Shown here piece by piece: positions 33,250 to 43,153 of a stretch of DNA of 64,000 nt. The translations under genes and the position numbers were made by a program. Positions within the stretch are counted from its first letter, which is position 1, and each line of letters starts with the position of its first letter. The DNA is from Rhizophagus irregularis (Eukaryota > Glomeromycota > Glomeromycetes > Glomerales > Glomeraceae): the NCBI RefSeq assembly GCF_026210795.1, contig NC_089457.1, positions 2,976,001-3,040,000 on the forward strand. The letters are read 5' to 3'. Below the pieces are notes generated by a model, which had not been told where the DNA came from, did no database searches, and worked only from the letters and a program-made list of their open reading frames with translations.

Positions 33250-33269
33250 AAAAATGGTTTCACTGAAAA

Positions 33270-33953
33270 CTAGAAACCCTCTATTTGTAAAATCCAGCAA
33301 TCGCATTCATGACTTCTTGTTGGCATAAGACATTCGTCACATAGAGTTATAGCCAACTCATTTTTTAGCCTATCTAGCTGACTCTCGGTGGTTGGTGCAA
33401 GATTTTGGTAGTATTCATTGAATTCATTCTGCTCTTCTTCATTTATGTCTTCATCTGTGTCTTCATCTGTGTCTTCGTCCATATCTTCATCTCCTTTAAT
33501 ATGGTAGATGCTGAATTCATTTCTATATTCATCATTAGGATTTGTGAATATTCTTTGTATATTGTAATCTATAATGTTGAATGTTGTAGGTTTCTTTTTT
33601 GATAATATTTCTACTAAGTCTAATAATGCATATGCTAATTCTTTATCCTCTGAGAAGTTCTTAATGATATCTGAAAATCTTTCATATATTGCCATCTCAT
33701 CTGGTAGAATAGAATATCTTATTCGTGATAAAAGTGATGGATGTATCCATATATCATCACCTTCTAACATCTCATCAAATATTTCTACTAGCTCTTCTAA
33801 TCCAGATACTAACATACTTTCTTTGCTAAATTCGGAATCTAAAGCTTTTAAATATGCTATATCTAAATACCACATTATTTCCTTTACCCATTCTTCTATG
33901 TTGAGTTCAAACTGACCTAGTATACGTCTTAGTGATGGTCTGTATTGTGACAT
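33270..33953 (-). CDS. Acidic protein of unknown function
   Basis: 227 residues, not recognised. The N-terminal two thirds are predicted helical ('LEELVEIFDEMLEG', 'ALLDLVEILSKKKP'). Residues about 154-172 are a degenerate D/E repeat (DEDMDEDTDEDTDEDINEEE). The C-terminus has CDECLMPTRSHECDC, a compact CxxC..HxCxC set that could bind zinc. It starts 24 nt inside the right TIR promoter motif, mirroring the first gene at the other end. Intact, no intron. Confidence 0.7.
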   Translation of the reverse strand: MSQYRPSLRRILGQFELNIEEWVKEIMWYLDIAYLKALDSEFSKESMLVSGLEELVEIFDEMLEGDDIWIHPSLLSRIRYSILPDEMAIYERFSDIIKNFSEDKELAYALLDLVEILSKKKPTTFNIIDYNIQRIFTNPNDEYRNEFSIYHIKGDEDMDEDTDEDTDEDINEEEQNEFNEYYQNLAPTTESQLDRLKNELAITLCDECLMPTRSHECDCWILQIEGF

Positions 33954-33975
33954 CTTGTAAGTCTTTTATATGTGA

Positions 33976-34416
33976 ACCTTTTATTCAATTACATTTTTTC
34001 TCGGTATAAGGGTAATTGCTTGCCTTGCTATTCCGCTCTATTGACTCCATGGCTGGTTTCCTGGATGGGTTAATATTCCTTACCTTTTTTTGGCTCCGTT
34101 GGCTTTGAAATCCTATTTCTTGTTCGGTTGATATTTTTCAGATTATATGGTGGTAATAGAGTTGTATGGTGGTAATAAAACTATATGATGGTAACTAGAT
34201 TATATGAAAAGTGGTAGGTGGATTATATGGTGGTAATTATATTATATGATGGTGGTAACTAGATTATATGAAAGTGGTAGTTGAATTATAGTAAAAGTGG
34301 TAGGTGGATTATGTGGTGGTAATTAGGTTATATGATGGTGGTAACTAGATTATATAAAGTGGTAGTAATTAGATTATATGGTGGGGGTGAGCCAGAATTG
34401 GGGTTTTCATACTACT
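33976..34416 (-). repeat. Maverick right TIR, 441 bp
   Basis: Inverse of 22,311-22,751 with one difference. Near-identity means either a young insertion or gene conversion between ends. The TAATAT duplication follows at 34,417-34,422. Confidence 0.95.
33978..33999 (-). promoter_or_regulatory. Element-specific promoter-like motif, copy 3
   Basis: The same core ATGTAATTGAATAAAAG, on the minus strand at the inner edge of the right TIR, 24 nt before the ATG of the 227-residue ORF. Confidence 0.6.
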
Positions 34417-35710
34417 TAATATTAAAAAAAAATAAAAAAAATAAACCAAGATTCATACTCACGAATCTTGGTTCCACTTTTCCAAAGATCGGAAGCCAAC
34501 CTGAAACCTAAAAAAAGGAATGGTTATTAATAACTGTTCATAATAACATTTAAAAAAAAATAAACCAAGATTCGTACTTACGAATCTTGGTTTTCTGTTC
34601 TTCATGAACCTATAAAAAGAAAGAAAGAATGGTTAGTAAACTGTTCGTAATAATAAAAGAAAAAAAAATATATAAATTCGTACTTACGAATCTTTGGGTT
34701 TTTCTGTTCTTCAGAAGCCCACACGACCTATAAAAAAAAAATACAAGAATGGTTAGTAAACCGTTAATAATAAAAAAATAAAATAAAATAAATACAAAAT
34801 TCGTAAAAACAGTCTTACAAATCTTTGGGTTGTTCCATTTTTCGGAAGCTCACCTGACTTATAAAAAAAAAGAAAGAATAGTTAGTAAACTGAACCATTT
34901 GTAATAATAAAAAATAAAAACATTAAAGATTCGTACTCGTACTTACGAATCTTTGGGTTTTTGTTCTTCGAAAGTCCACCCAAACCTATAAAAAAAAAGA
35001 AAGAATGGTTAGTAAACCATTTGTAATAATCAAAAATAAAAAAATTAAAGATTCGTACTTACAAATCTTTGGGTTTTCATTCTTTGGAAGCCCACCCAAA
35101 CCTATAAAAAAAAGAAAGAATGGTTAGTAAACCATTTGTAATAATCAAAAATAAAAAAAATTAAAGATTCATACTCGTACTTATGAATCTTTGGGTTTTT
35201 GTTCTTCAGAAGCCCACCTGAACCTATAAAAAAAAGAAAGAATGGTTAGTAAACCATTCGTAATAATCAAACATAAAAAAAAATTAAAGATTCGTACTTA
35301 TGAATCTTTGGGTTTTCGTTTTTTGGAAGCCTGCCCAAACCTAAAAAAAAGAAAGAATGATTATTAGTAACCATTCATTAATATTAAAAAAAAATTGAAG
35401 AAAAATAAACCAAGATTCGTACTTACAAATCTTGGTTTTTCTTTTCCGAAGGTCGGAAGCCCACTCCACTCGATCCTAAAAAAAAAGAAAGAATGGTTAT
35501 TAGTAACCATTTGTAAAAAAAACCAAAAAAAGAAAACCAAGATTTGTACTTGTACTTACGAATCTTGGTTTTCCGTTCATCAGAAGTTCACCTGAACCTA
35601 TAAAAAAAAGAAAGGAACGGTTAGTAAACCGTCCATAATAATAAAAAAGAAAAAAAAATTTAAGATTCATAATATAATACTACTTACGAATCTTAAAAGT
35701 ACGTCCTTCA
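34417..35710. repeat. 115-bp satellite array, about 11 units
   Basis: Units of about 112-127 bp each hold two palindromes, GATTCGTACTTACGAATC and a variant of ACGGTTAGTAACCGT, separated by a conserved 'gaagcccacc' segment and 'cctataaaaaaaag'. It continues the left remnant at 22,142-22,310. Short ORFs within it are not genes. Confidence 0.9.
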
Positions 35711-35714
35711 GAAG

Positions 35715-36060
35715 TCCATCCCTTTTACTTTCATTTTTCATTTTACTCTTCACTTTCGTTTTACTTTTCCCTTTCGTTTTACTTTTCCCTTTCGTTTTAC
35801 TTTTCCCTTTCATTTTACCTTTCCCTTTCATTTTACCTTTCCCTTTCATTTTTCCCTTTCTTTTTCGTTTTACTCGTCCCTTCAGTTTCGTTTTACCTTT
35901 TGTTTTCCCCTTTCTTTTTTGTTTTCCTTTTCCTTTTCATTTTTATCCTATCCCTTTTGTTTTACCCTTTTCCTTTCATTTTACCCTTCCCCTTCAGTTT
36001 CGTTTTACCCTTTCGTTTTCACTTTCTCTTTCATTTTCTCTTGCCCATTCATTTTCCTGT
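35715..36060. repeat. Pyrimidine-rich minisatellite
   Basis: Tandem units of about 17-18 bp such as 'ttttacttttccctttcg' and variants. The ORFs on either strand (KGK repeats, or Phe/Leu-rich) are translation artefacts. Confidence 0.85.
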
Positions 36061-36302
36061 GAAACCTATATGGAAAATATGAACAGTTAGTAAACCGTTC
36101 ATAATATTAAAATAAAATAAAAAAAACTGACTTCCCCTCCCATTTACCTTATTATCCCTGGTGCGTAGTTTCAACCGGCATTCTAGGAAGGGAAAGATGA
36201 AGTCACGCACGCACTAAAATTTTAAAAAAAATAATAAAAAAAAAATTTTTTTTTTTCCTGCGCCTATAGAGCCAAAGGACGAGGAAAAGAAGGAATAAAA
36301 GG

Positions 36303-36318
36303 TTTTTTTTTTTTTTTT
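36303..36318 (-). other. Possible poly(A) tail of the adjacent retroposed unit
   Basis: A run of T on the plus strand, i.e. poly(A) on the minus strand, lies about 0.5 kb downstream of the RRM-like ORF. It may mark the 3' end of a retroposed transcript. No target duplication was identified. Confidence 0.35.
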
Positions 36319-36803
36319 GGTAACCGTATTTAGTCATTTTATTAGTAAATATAACGCATCATAATACATAATAATCATAACATTAATACATTGAAATTCA
36401 AAGTTTTTCAACGATGAACCCTCCATACCAAAGCCATGGGTTATCTAACCATGGCGCGGATAAGCGTAACCAAAGATTTTCTAAACTACTAATACTAAAA
36501 AAAAAAAAACAACTATGTATTGAATCAAAATTTCTATCTGTTTGTTAGAGCTATTGTTAAAATATATACGACCAAGTATATTGATGTGTCGTCTACTAAC
36601 AACGGCAAATTTATACATTTTACTAAATTGGTATGATGCTAAGCTAATCTATTCTAAAAATTCTGGAACTACTAAACTAATATGTTACCTTTTCTTTATA
36701 GTTTTTTGCTATTTTTGCTGTATTTAAATCTTTTAATATGTTTTTGCTGTTTTCTATATTTTTATTTGTTAAGTTTGTTTGGATTATGAAACTTCCTTCA
36801 TGG

Positions 36804-38249
36804 CTACCATTGATTATGCCTTCTTGATGGTGCGGAATGTCTATATGAAAAGTCTTGTTGTTCCCACTCCCTACGAAAACCATATTGTCTTGGGGCGTAG
36901 CTCTTGTAGAAATATCGTCTGTTACCTTCTTGTAATTCGCCATTATCATCGATGTAGTCGTTTTCTTTCTTGATCCATAATCCCCTTCCGATATCAGATG
37001 TCTCTATGGATTTATTAATTGCCGACATCAAATCTGATTGTTTGTTAAAATACAAAATAATAAATCTTTTCCCTTTGACTCTGATAATTTTTCCAAAGAA
37101 AGCGTGAAACGCTTTCACCATTTCTTTTATAACCGAAATATCGTCGTCCTATACATCATCTTCCAGTCTTTTAAGCACTTGCCAACGAAACTTCTCTTTA
37201 AATTTACTGTATGGTAAATGCGAATCGAACATTCTAATGAAGTAAGTTCTGTCATTATTTCTTGTTAATGACACGTTAACGCCGCCCTCTGTGTATATCT
37301 TTTCGTAAGCCTTGCTGAAGCGCAGCATCGTTCTAACGGTCTTATACTTATGACATCGTTTAAAATTAATGAATTCAACTACTCCCACATTTGCATTTAG
37401 CAATCCTAAAATTTCCTCGTCACTCCAATACGCAGGTATGTCGTAAAAAGTAATGTCATGTGACTTGTCAGCAAAATGTTTTTCCAAATAATCTTTATCT
37501 TTATCTCCTTTATCGATCACCAAATCGGTGATCATTCCAGTTTTAGCAATTGCTTGCGCCCTTTTTCTTTTTTTATTTGTAGGGCGTTTTTTCTTTTTCT
37601 GCGTCTTTTTATCTATTTCCATATCTGTCGCTTGACTCGTTGGCTGTTCCTCTTTTTTTTCTTTTATTTTTTCCCATAAACTATTGTTCGTCTCATTTTT
37701 CTCTAATATTATTCGTTCTTTTGCTATGACATCTGCTTCTAAATTTCTAATTTTATTTTCTAGATCTTGTATGATGACTAATCCGTTTATCAAAGCACTA
37801 TCTGCACTATTTTCCACTTTTTTTTCCAAATCCTCAAATTTTTTTTGTAGGTCTGAATACCGTGTTTCTATTCGTTTAAGTGATACCGCCGCAGTATACT
37901 CACGGCGAAGAAGAAATTCTACAACACTATCAACATGTACTCCTGCAAATTTTATTAGGAATAAAGATAAAAAATAATACACCGCTGGTACTTTCGTCTC
38001 CGGTTTGTTGAGGCGTATAGGTATCTTTCCCGGTTTAGAAACAGAAGTACTTTTTATTATCATTGTTTCCAAGTCTATATATTCTTCAATTTTTTTACAC
38101 TTCACGACTTCTACTAAAAATCTATCAAAAATATCGTAAAACGGGTTGAAAAAAGCTTTCATACATGTCTTCTTGTTGTTGATAACCCACGTCGAGACCT
38201 CTTCTTCGTTTTCTATTATTGTCGTATCCATATTATCCATATTATCCAT
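36804..38249 (-). pseudogene. RRM-like, LINE-ORF1-type protein with one in-frame stop
   Basis: The frame runs 38,249 to 36,804, about 480 codons, with a single TAG at 37,151-37,149 and an in-frame continuation (DDDISVIKEMVKAFHAFF). Residues about 120-205 are coiled coil, followed by a Lys/Arg-rich segment (KKTQKKKKRPTNKKRKRAQ). From about residue 268 there is an RRM-like fold ('DITFYDIPAYWSDEEILGLL' to 'VRTMLRFSKAYEKIY'). A second RRM-like stretch lies beyond the stop ('FFGKIIRVKGKRFIILYF'). Coiled coil, basic linker and RRM resemble LINE ORF1 proteins, but no reverse transcriptase follows, so this may be a truncated retroposon or a CACTA passenger gene. Assignment is tentative. Confidence 0.55.
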
Positions 38250-38312
38250 ATTGTATTTTATTTTTTTTAAAAAATTGGTTTAAGAGATCGTTGGAAAGCG
38301 TCCTATCGGAAT

Positions 38313-38353
38313 AAAAGTTTAAAAAAGAATGCATGATTCTTTTTTAAACTTTT
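38313..38353. repeat. Perfect hairpin, 18-bp arms
   Basis: Arms AAAAGTTTAAAAAAGAAT and ATTCTTTTTTAAACTTTT flank the 5-nt loop GCATG, about 60 bp upstream of the RRM-like ORF. It could be a fold-back structure or part of that gene's 5' control region. Confidence 0.7.
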
Positions 38354-38507
38354 GATATGCGTAATGCGACTAACGTGTGACGTGACCATGGTTGGTTATT
38401 CGACCAATGTCTAATCGTAGATCATTGCTAATTGAGGTCGAATTTTTGATTTTAGTCGAATATAGGCCGAATTTTACTAAGGCCGAATATTCCTTTTTCG
38501 ACTAGTG

Positions 38508-38665
38508 TTTCTCAAAGGAGTTTTTGAAAAAGAGTGCGTATTAAATATTAAAAATGTGATTTTTTTTTTTTTGATGTTTATACTTTATATTTGTTATCTG
38601 ATGGTGTTTAACTTCTTTTTTTTTATCATCTTTTTTTAGGTTTATCTTCTCTCTGTCAAGGTACT
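38508..38665. repeat. Fragment of the 14.1-15.0 kb repeat family
   Basis: Matches about 14,820-14,900 ('gaaaaagagtgc', 'gatgtttatactt', 'tgttatctga') and the 'aggtttatcttctctctgtc' piece of the GT-rich arrays. This is the sequence just outside the right end of the CACTA element. Confidence 0.65.
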
Positions 38666-39689
38666 GGACATTTTGGAAAATTTGAAATACATAAACATGA
38701 GTGTATAAATAACAACTTAATAGAATTTCTTTCTAGTATCTCTTCCTTAAAACTTTTATTATTTCATAAATAATCAATCTTGTTTCTTATAATCCCATTT
38801 ATCTATCCATCTAACAAAATTGCTTCATAAAAATAGCAAACCAATTTTTAATATAGCAAAAAAAGATATTTATTAACATCATTACATAATTACATGGAAA
38901 AAAGTTTTTTGCGACTTCGGGCAAAATTCCGTGAAGGCCGATCACCGTCCTGCTCAGTCACTGTGCTCACTGTAATCAACAATTGAATTTTCCTAATTTT
39001 CTTTGTTATATACTACTTTGCAGAAACCTTTGGTTTTTACAAAATATGTTGGCGATATTTTTAAAATATACCAGACATATGATATTCCTATTTATGTTAT
39101 CTCTGTTTTAACTATATGCTGACAATATGTTGAACATATAATATAAAAATCTTATTTTTATATAGTAACTATATGTTAGAGACATGGTAAAATATTATTT
39201 TGAATGTTAAATTTATATGGTTATTATATGCCAAATATGTGTCAGAGATATGATAAAAATATTATTTGAAATATTAATTTTATATAGCCATCATATGGTA
39301 AATATGTATCAATAATATAATAGAAATTCAATTTTATATAACAATCATATATTGAAAATATATCGAAGACAGAGTAATAATAATAAAATAATATAATAGC
39401 CATGTTTCAAAAATAATAAAATAATATAATGATTGTATGATAAAAATTTCGATTTAAATTAAAATTTCCTCCAATAAATTCATCTACGACTTGATTTTTG
39501 AAAGAATTTCTCTAGTGTAATATAATAACATAATGTTAGCAATATAGTTGTCTAGCTGATTAAACTGCAGTATAATAAAAACTATTTAAAACATAACTTC
39601 AATTAGCCTCATCATGCTTGGTGCTACATGTACTTTTATATTCGTGAATAAAGTGAATTTGAGACATGTGATCAATAAAATTGATTGGA

Positions 39690-40145
39690 AAGATTCAAAA
39701 CTAACGTGATTCTTCCAGCTTCTGAATATTATAAAGTGGACATCTTGATATAAAATCAACATAGTTCGTCACCTGAAATTAAATAAAAAATAGTGTAAAA
39801 TTTGACCATTGTTTGCTTTATTATGTTAAATAATAAATTCAATTTTAGCATATGCGACACCTTTAGATTTTTCATTTAGATCTACAATATTGCCAATATG
39901 AAATTTCAATCGTACAGGTTCTTGATTGTCTTTAATAACCATGTATGAAATTGAACTATAAAATTCTCTGTTTTTGTTCAATATTGCTGCACTTTAATTT
40001 AAATAATCTGCATAAGCTCTATAGAGATTTTGATAAAATGGATGATTATCAGCCAACTTTTTTGATACGTCTTTACACTTAACTTTTTTGGCACTCCATT
40101 GATCTTTAATAGCCACCTCTATTTCCAGAAAGAATCGGCAAAACC
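39690..40145 (-). pseudogene. Decayed coding relic
   Basis: Minus-strand pieces such as 'KDNQEPVRLKFHIGNIVDL' and 'GVAYAKIEFII' are coding-like but broken by stops and frame changes. I recall similar stretches from transposon-associated proteins in these fungi but cannot name the family, so no function is assigned. Confidence 0.4.
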
Positions 40146-40860
40146 TAAAAGAGAAAAACCAAAGAATAAACTGTTAAGTTGTTAAAATAAAATTATTAAG
40201 AAAAAAAATTAAAATTACTTATCAAAATTTCATATCCAAAGATTTGAGAGAACGCCTTAAAAAACATAAAATGTACTGTTAGAAACCATTTGTTAAAAGG
40301 CGAAAAAAATTTTGAAAAGTGAAAACATATACTTACCAAAATCCAATATCTTAAGAAATCCGAAAAACTGTCTAAAAAAAAAAAGAAATGTATTAGAAAC
40401 TGTTCGTTGAAAGATGGAAGAGTTAAATAAAAAAATAGTCAAAAACTTACCAGAATGTAACCTCTAAAAAAACCTGATAGAACCATCTAAAAAAAGAGAA
40501 AAAATGAACAGTTAGTAACTATTTATTATTAAACTAAAAAAGAAAAAAATAAAAATTTTACTTGCCGAATTTTCACATCCAAAGAGACTCAAAGAATTAC
40601 CTAAAAAAAAGAACTAAACTGTTAATAATAGTTCGTTAAAATATTAAAAAAAAAGAATGAAAAATATATTTACCGAAATCTGGTTTCTTAAAAAATAAGT
40701 TTTGCAAAAATTGCGAAACTTTCTATATTCAGAAAAAAAATGGAACCTACAAAAAAATGAGAAAAGTTAGTAACTTTTCTCAAAAAAAAAGTAAAAATTT
40801 GTTCATAAAACTTACTATATCAAAATCGAACCCAAAAAGGAAAAAGCTTATTTTTAGTTT
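40146..40860. repeat. Satellite related to the 115-bp array
   Basis: About six or seven diverged units of roughly 100-115 bp repeat 'cctaaaaaaaagaaa', an 'aactgtt..aaccatt/agttcgtt' palindromic core and an 'acttaccaaaatc' segment. The organisation (short palindrome, A-rich spacer, 'ccta' start) matches the array at 22-35 kb, so they are probably one superfamily. Confidence 0.6.
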
Positions 40861-42723
40861 AAATAAATAACTGCGGCTGTGGCTGCGGTTATATTAATAT
40901 TGTATCACATGATTCATGTGATATATAATTTTATATAAAATAGTATAAATAGGAGGCTTCCCCGAAATAAAATTTTTTTTTTTTATATTTTTAATGATAT
41001 TTATATATGTGCTCATATATATACACACATATATATATCTAATACAAATAATATAAATAATGATATGTATTCGTCAGAGAATACATTATCAGTTATACTA
41101 AATATAATATCAAGTCTATTAAGAAGCTTAATAACGTTGCCTTGAGACTTTCATTAGATTAGAATGAATAAACCATATACTTTAATTAATTAACTCATTT
41201 TATTCTTTATGAACTCTGTATAATATTATATATTTAATGCATTTTAAATGTTTATTTTACATATTCTTTACAATTATATCTTATACACTTTTAGATTGAA
41301 ACAATTATATTTTATTATTCTTTAAATCATTTCATCTCTTTTTTAAAAAAAGTATTTAAAGCTAATCTTTGACGAGATTAGACAGGAACCACTAGAGTAA
41401 GAAGCTTAAAATTTTTGGATTTCCGATGAATATTTGCTCTTTAGAAGGATCTAGACGCGTAAAATTTGGTTGATAATTGATATATTGATGATCGTATGGC
41501 TGTAATTTTTCCGGGATTGTCTGTACAAGTCTGAAGTGTGAACTGTTATCTCAATTGATACCATGTGATTATAAACAAAATGAAAGTATTTTATTTTTTT
41601 TTTATTTTAATTTGATGAATGTTTACTAATTGCTCATTTAATTTTTTTCTTTTTAGGGATTCTTTGAATTACCTTAACTATACTTATACTTTTTATTAGT
41701 GGTGCAAACAGTCTGGGTTTATTAGTATAACAGATTTGAGGTTAAAGGTCATAAGCTATCCCACCAGCTGGCAAAGTGTATGAAATTTCTTTAATTCACA
41801 AAGAAAGCCTTGCTAAAGTCATCTTTAGTGTAGGTCTAGTAATACATTGCCTTAATTGAGCGTGGCTACGAAGTTTATGATTCTTAAGTAAGCTCCAACT
41901 ATATATATATATCAAAATATCTTATGTTTAATTACACAATTTATTGACTACCATTTAAATTTAACATGTGTATAAAAGTCACAATTTGTTATTATACATT
42001 TTTGCTATATATAAATAAATTAACAACTATTACTTTTTAACATTAGGTAAATTTGAACACAATTTTATTTCAGATAATATTTTCGTTAATGGATTAATAA
42101 AAAAAATTGTTATATTTACATTCTTATTGCCGAGTTGAAGTGAAAGGACAAAAAGGATAAAATCTATAATTTAAATTTTTTTTTTTAAAAAAAAATAATT
42201 GTATTATTTAAAATTAAAAAAAATTAAGGTTTCATACTGTCTTCATATAGCCAATATAGGACAGCCGAGACGAAAAAAAATGCCACTAGCGATCGACCTT
42301 ATAGTCATATGATAGTCACATGCTAGAAGCGTTGTTATTCATATATCAACAACATATTCAAAATATATTATTCGTATTTTTACTTCAAATTGGTTTTTCT
42401 ATTCAAAATATGTTATTCATATAACAACAACATATTTGAAATATATTAACAATGTATTCAAAATATTCACTATATCATTAGTTTGAGTACATATTTTAAC
42501 ATACTTTGAAAATATTGTAAAATTATTTTATTCATATTAAAAAATTATTTACTACATTAGTTTAAATTTCAACATATATTAAAAATATTATAACATTATT
42601 TTATTAATATTACAAACATATTACGTATATTAAAATACGTAGAACATATATATACCATCTGTTAGTAACATGTAGTGATTATGTCTAACATATTTTGTGA
42701 AAATCAGAGGTTTCTGCAAAGTA

Positions 42724-43153
42724 TAATATCCTCAACCCCGTAGTCAACATCATTCTAGTTGAAAGTTCTAGAAAAAAAAAAATTCAATATTACTATTATT
42801 ACTGTATATGTTATATGTAATGTGACCAAATTTATCTATCAAGTGCGATAATTTTCAAAACCTGCGTAACGTTTGGGACAATTTATGAAACCAAATGTTG
42901 ATCATAAAAGAATATGTTTCACTGTAAAAAAGAAAATGGAAAGAGAATTCTATTTTTTGTAATTATTTTCTTTATTGTTTCCACATTAAATCGTAACGCA
43001 AAAGACAATTGTAACAAAGTAATAACCGACTTGAATTCATTATGAGTTTGAAAGAAAAAGCCTTATCCTTTTTTATTTATTTATTTATTTATTTTTTTAA
43101 TAAAAAAGAAAAATTTGACCTCGTTTAATTAATATCTCGATTTTTTTTAAAAA
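42724..43153. other. Intergenic, upstream region of the BTB gene
   Basis: AT-rich with no ORF of note. Ends in a (TTTA)n tract and a poly-T/poly-A run just before the ATG at 43,154, a context shared by most BTB genes here. Confidence 0.5.

Larger units (their letters stand above)
22311..34416. mobile_element. Maverick/Polinton-type element, 12,106 bp, with Gag-protease in place of known capsid genes
   Basis: The element starts AGTAGTATGAAAACCCC and ends with the inverse, is bounded by 441-bp TIRs differing at one base, and is flanked by TAATAT at 22,305-22,310 and 34,417-34,422. AG..CT ends, TIRs of several hundred bp and a 6-bp duplication are Maverick/Polinton hallmarks, as are its two core genes: protein-primed PolB and RVE integrase. 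Gene order: F-box-like (+), PolB (+, one nonsense codon), integrase (-), Gag-protease (+), F-box (-), two-repeat TBP-like candidate (+), acidic unknown (-). Almost all of it is coding, and I recognise no FtsK/HerA ATPase, adenain protease or jelly-roll capsid. It is GC-richer than its surroundings, which fits recent arrival. Confidence 0.93.
21716..38507. mobile_element. CACTA-type (EnSpm-like) element, 16.8 kb, host of the Maverick
   Basis: The ends are CACTAGTCAAAATAGGACAA and, inverted, CACTAGTCGAAAAAGGAATA; both continue to ATTCGGCCT. They are flanked by TTT on both sides (21,713-21,715 and 38,508-38,510). CACTA ends with a 3-bp duplication are diagnostic of the superfamily. Subterminal 'ggtcgaat' and 'ggccgaat' motifs recur at both ends. 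Without the nested Maverick it would be about 4.7 kb, made of a 115-bp satellite, a pyrimidine minisatellite and an RRM-like ORF near the right end. No CACTA transposase is visible, so it is non-autonomous. Confidence 0.8.
39016..42721. mobile_element. TA-flanked TIR element, 3.7 kb, without transposase
   Basis: The ends CTTTGCAGAAACCTTTGG and, inverted, CTTTGCAGAAACCTCTGA extend to about 34 bp with few mismatches. TA flanks both (39,014-39,015 and 42,722-42,723), as in Tc1/mariner-type insertions. Subterminal zones are rich in 'atatgtt' and 'aacatat' motifs in both orientations. No intact transposase is visible; inside are a coding relic and a satellite. Confidence 0.7.

Noticed and set aside
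33405-33915. Plus-strand ORFs rich in Phe/Ile or Ser
   Set aside because: Shadows of the acidic minus-strand gene; the apparent repeats are its D/E codons read in reverse.
22789-34000. LTR retrotransposon as the source of integrase and Gag
   Set aside because: No LTRs, no reverse transcriptase, opposite gene strands, Maverick-type integrase, and TIRs with a 6-bp duplication enclosing all genes together with PolB.
34430-35700. Possible CRISPR-like array, because palindromic units repeat at about 115 bp
   Set aside because: The genome is eukaryotic, the whole unit is repeated rather than repeat plus unique spacers, and there are no cas genes: it is a satellite.
35667-36082. KGK-repeat ORF on one strand and Phe/Pro-rich ORF on the other
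   Set aside because: Pyrimidine minisatellite, no protein-like composition.
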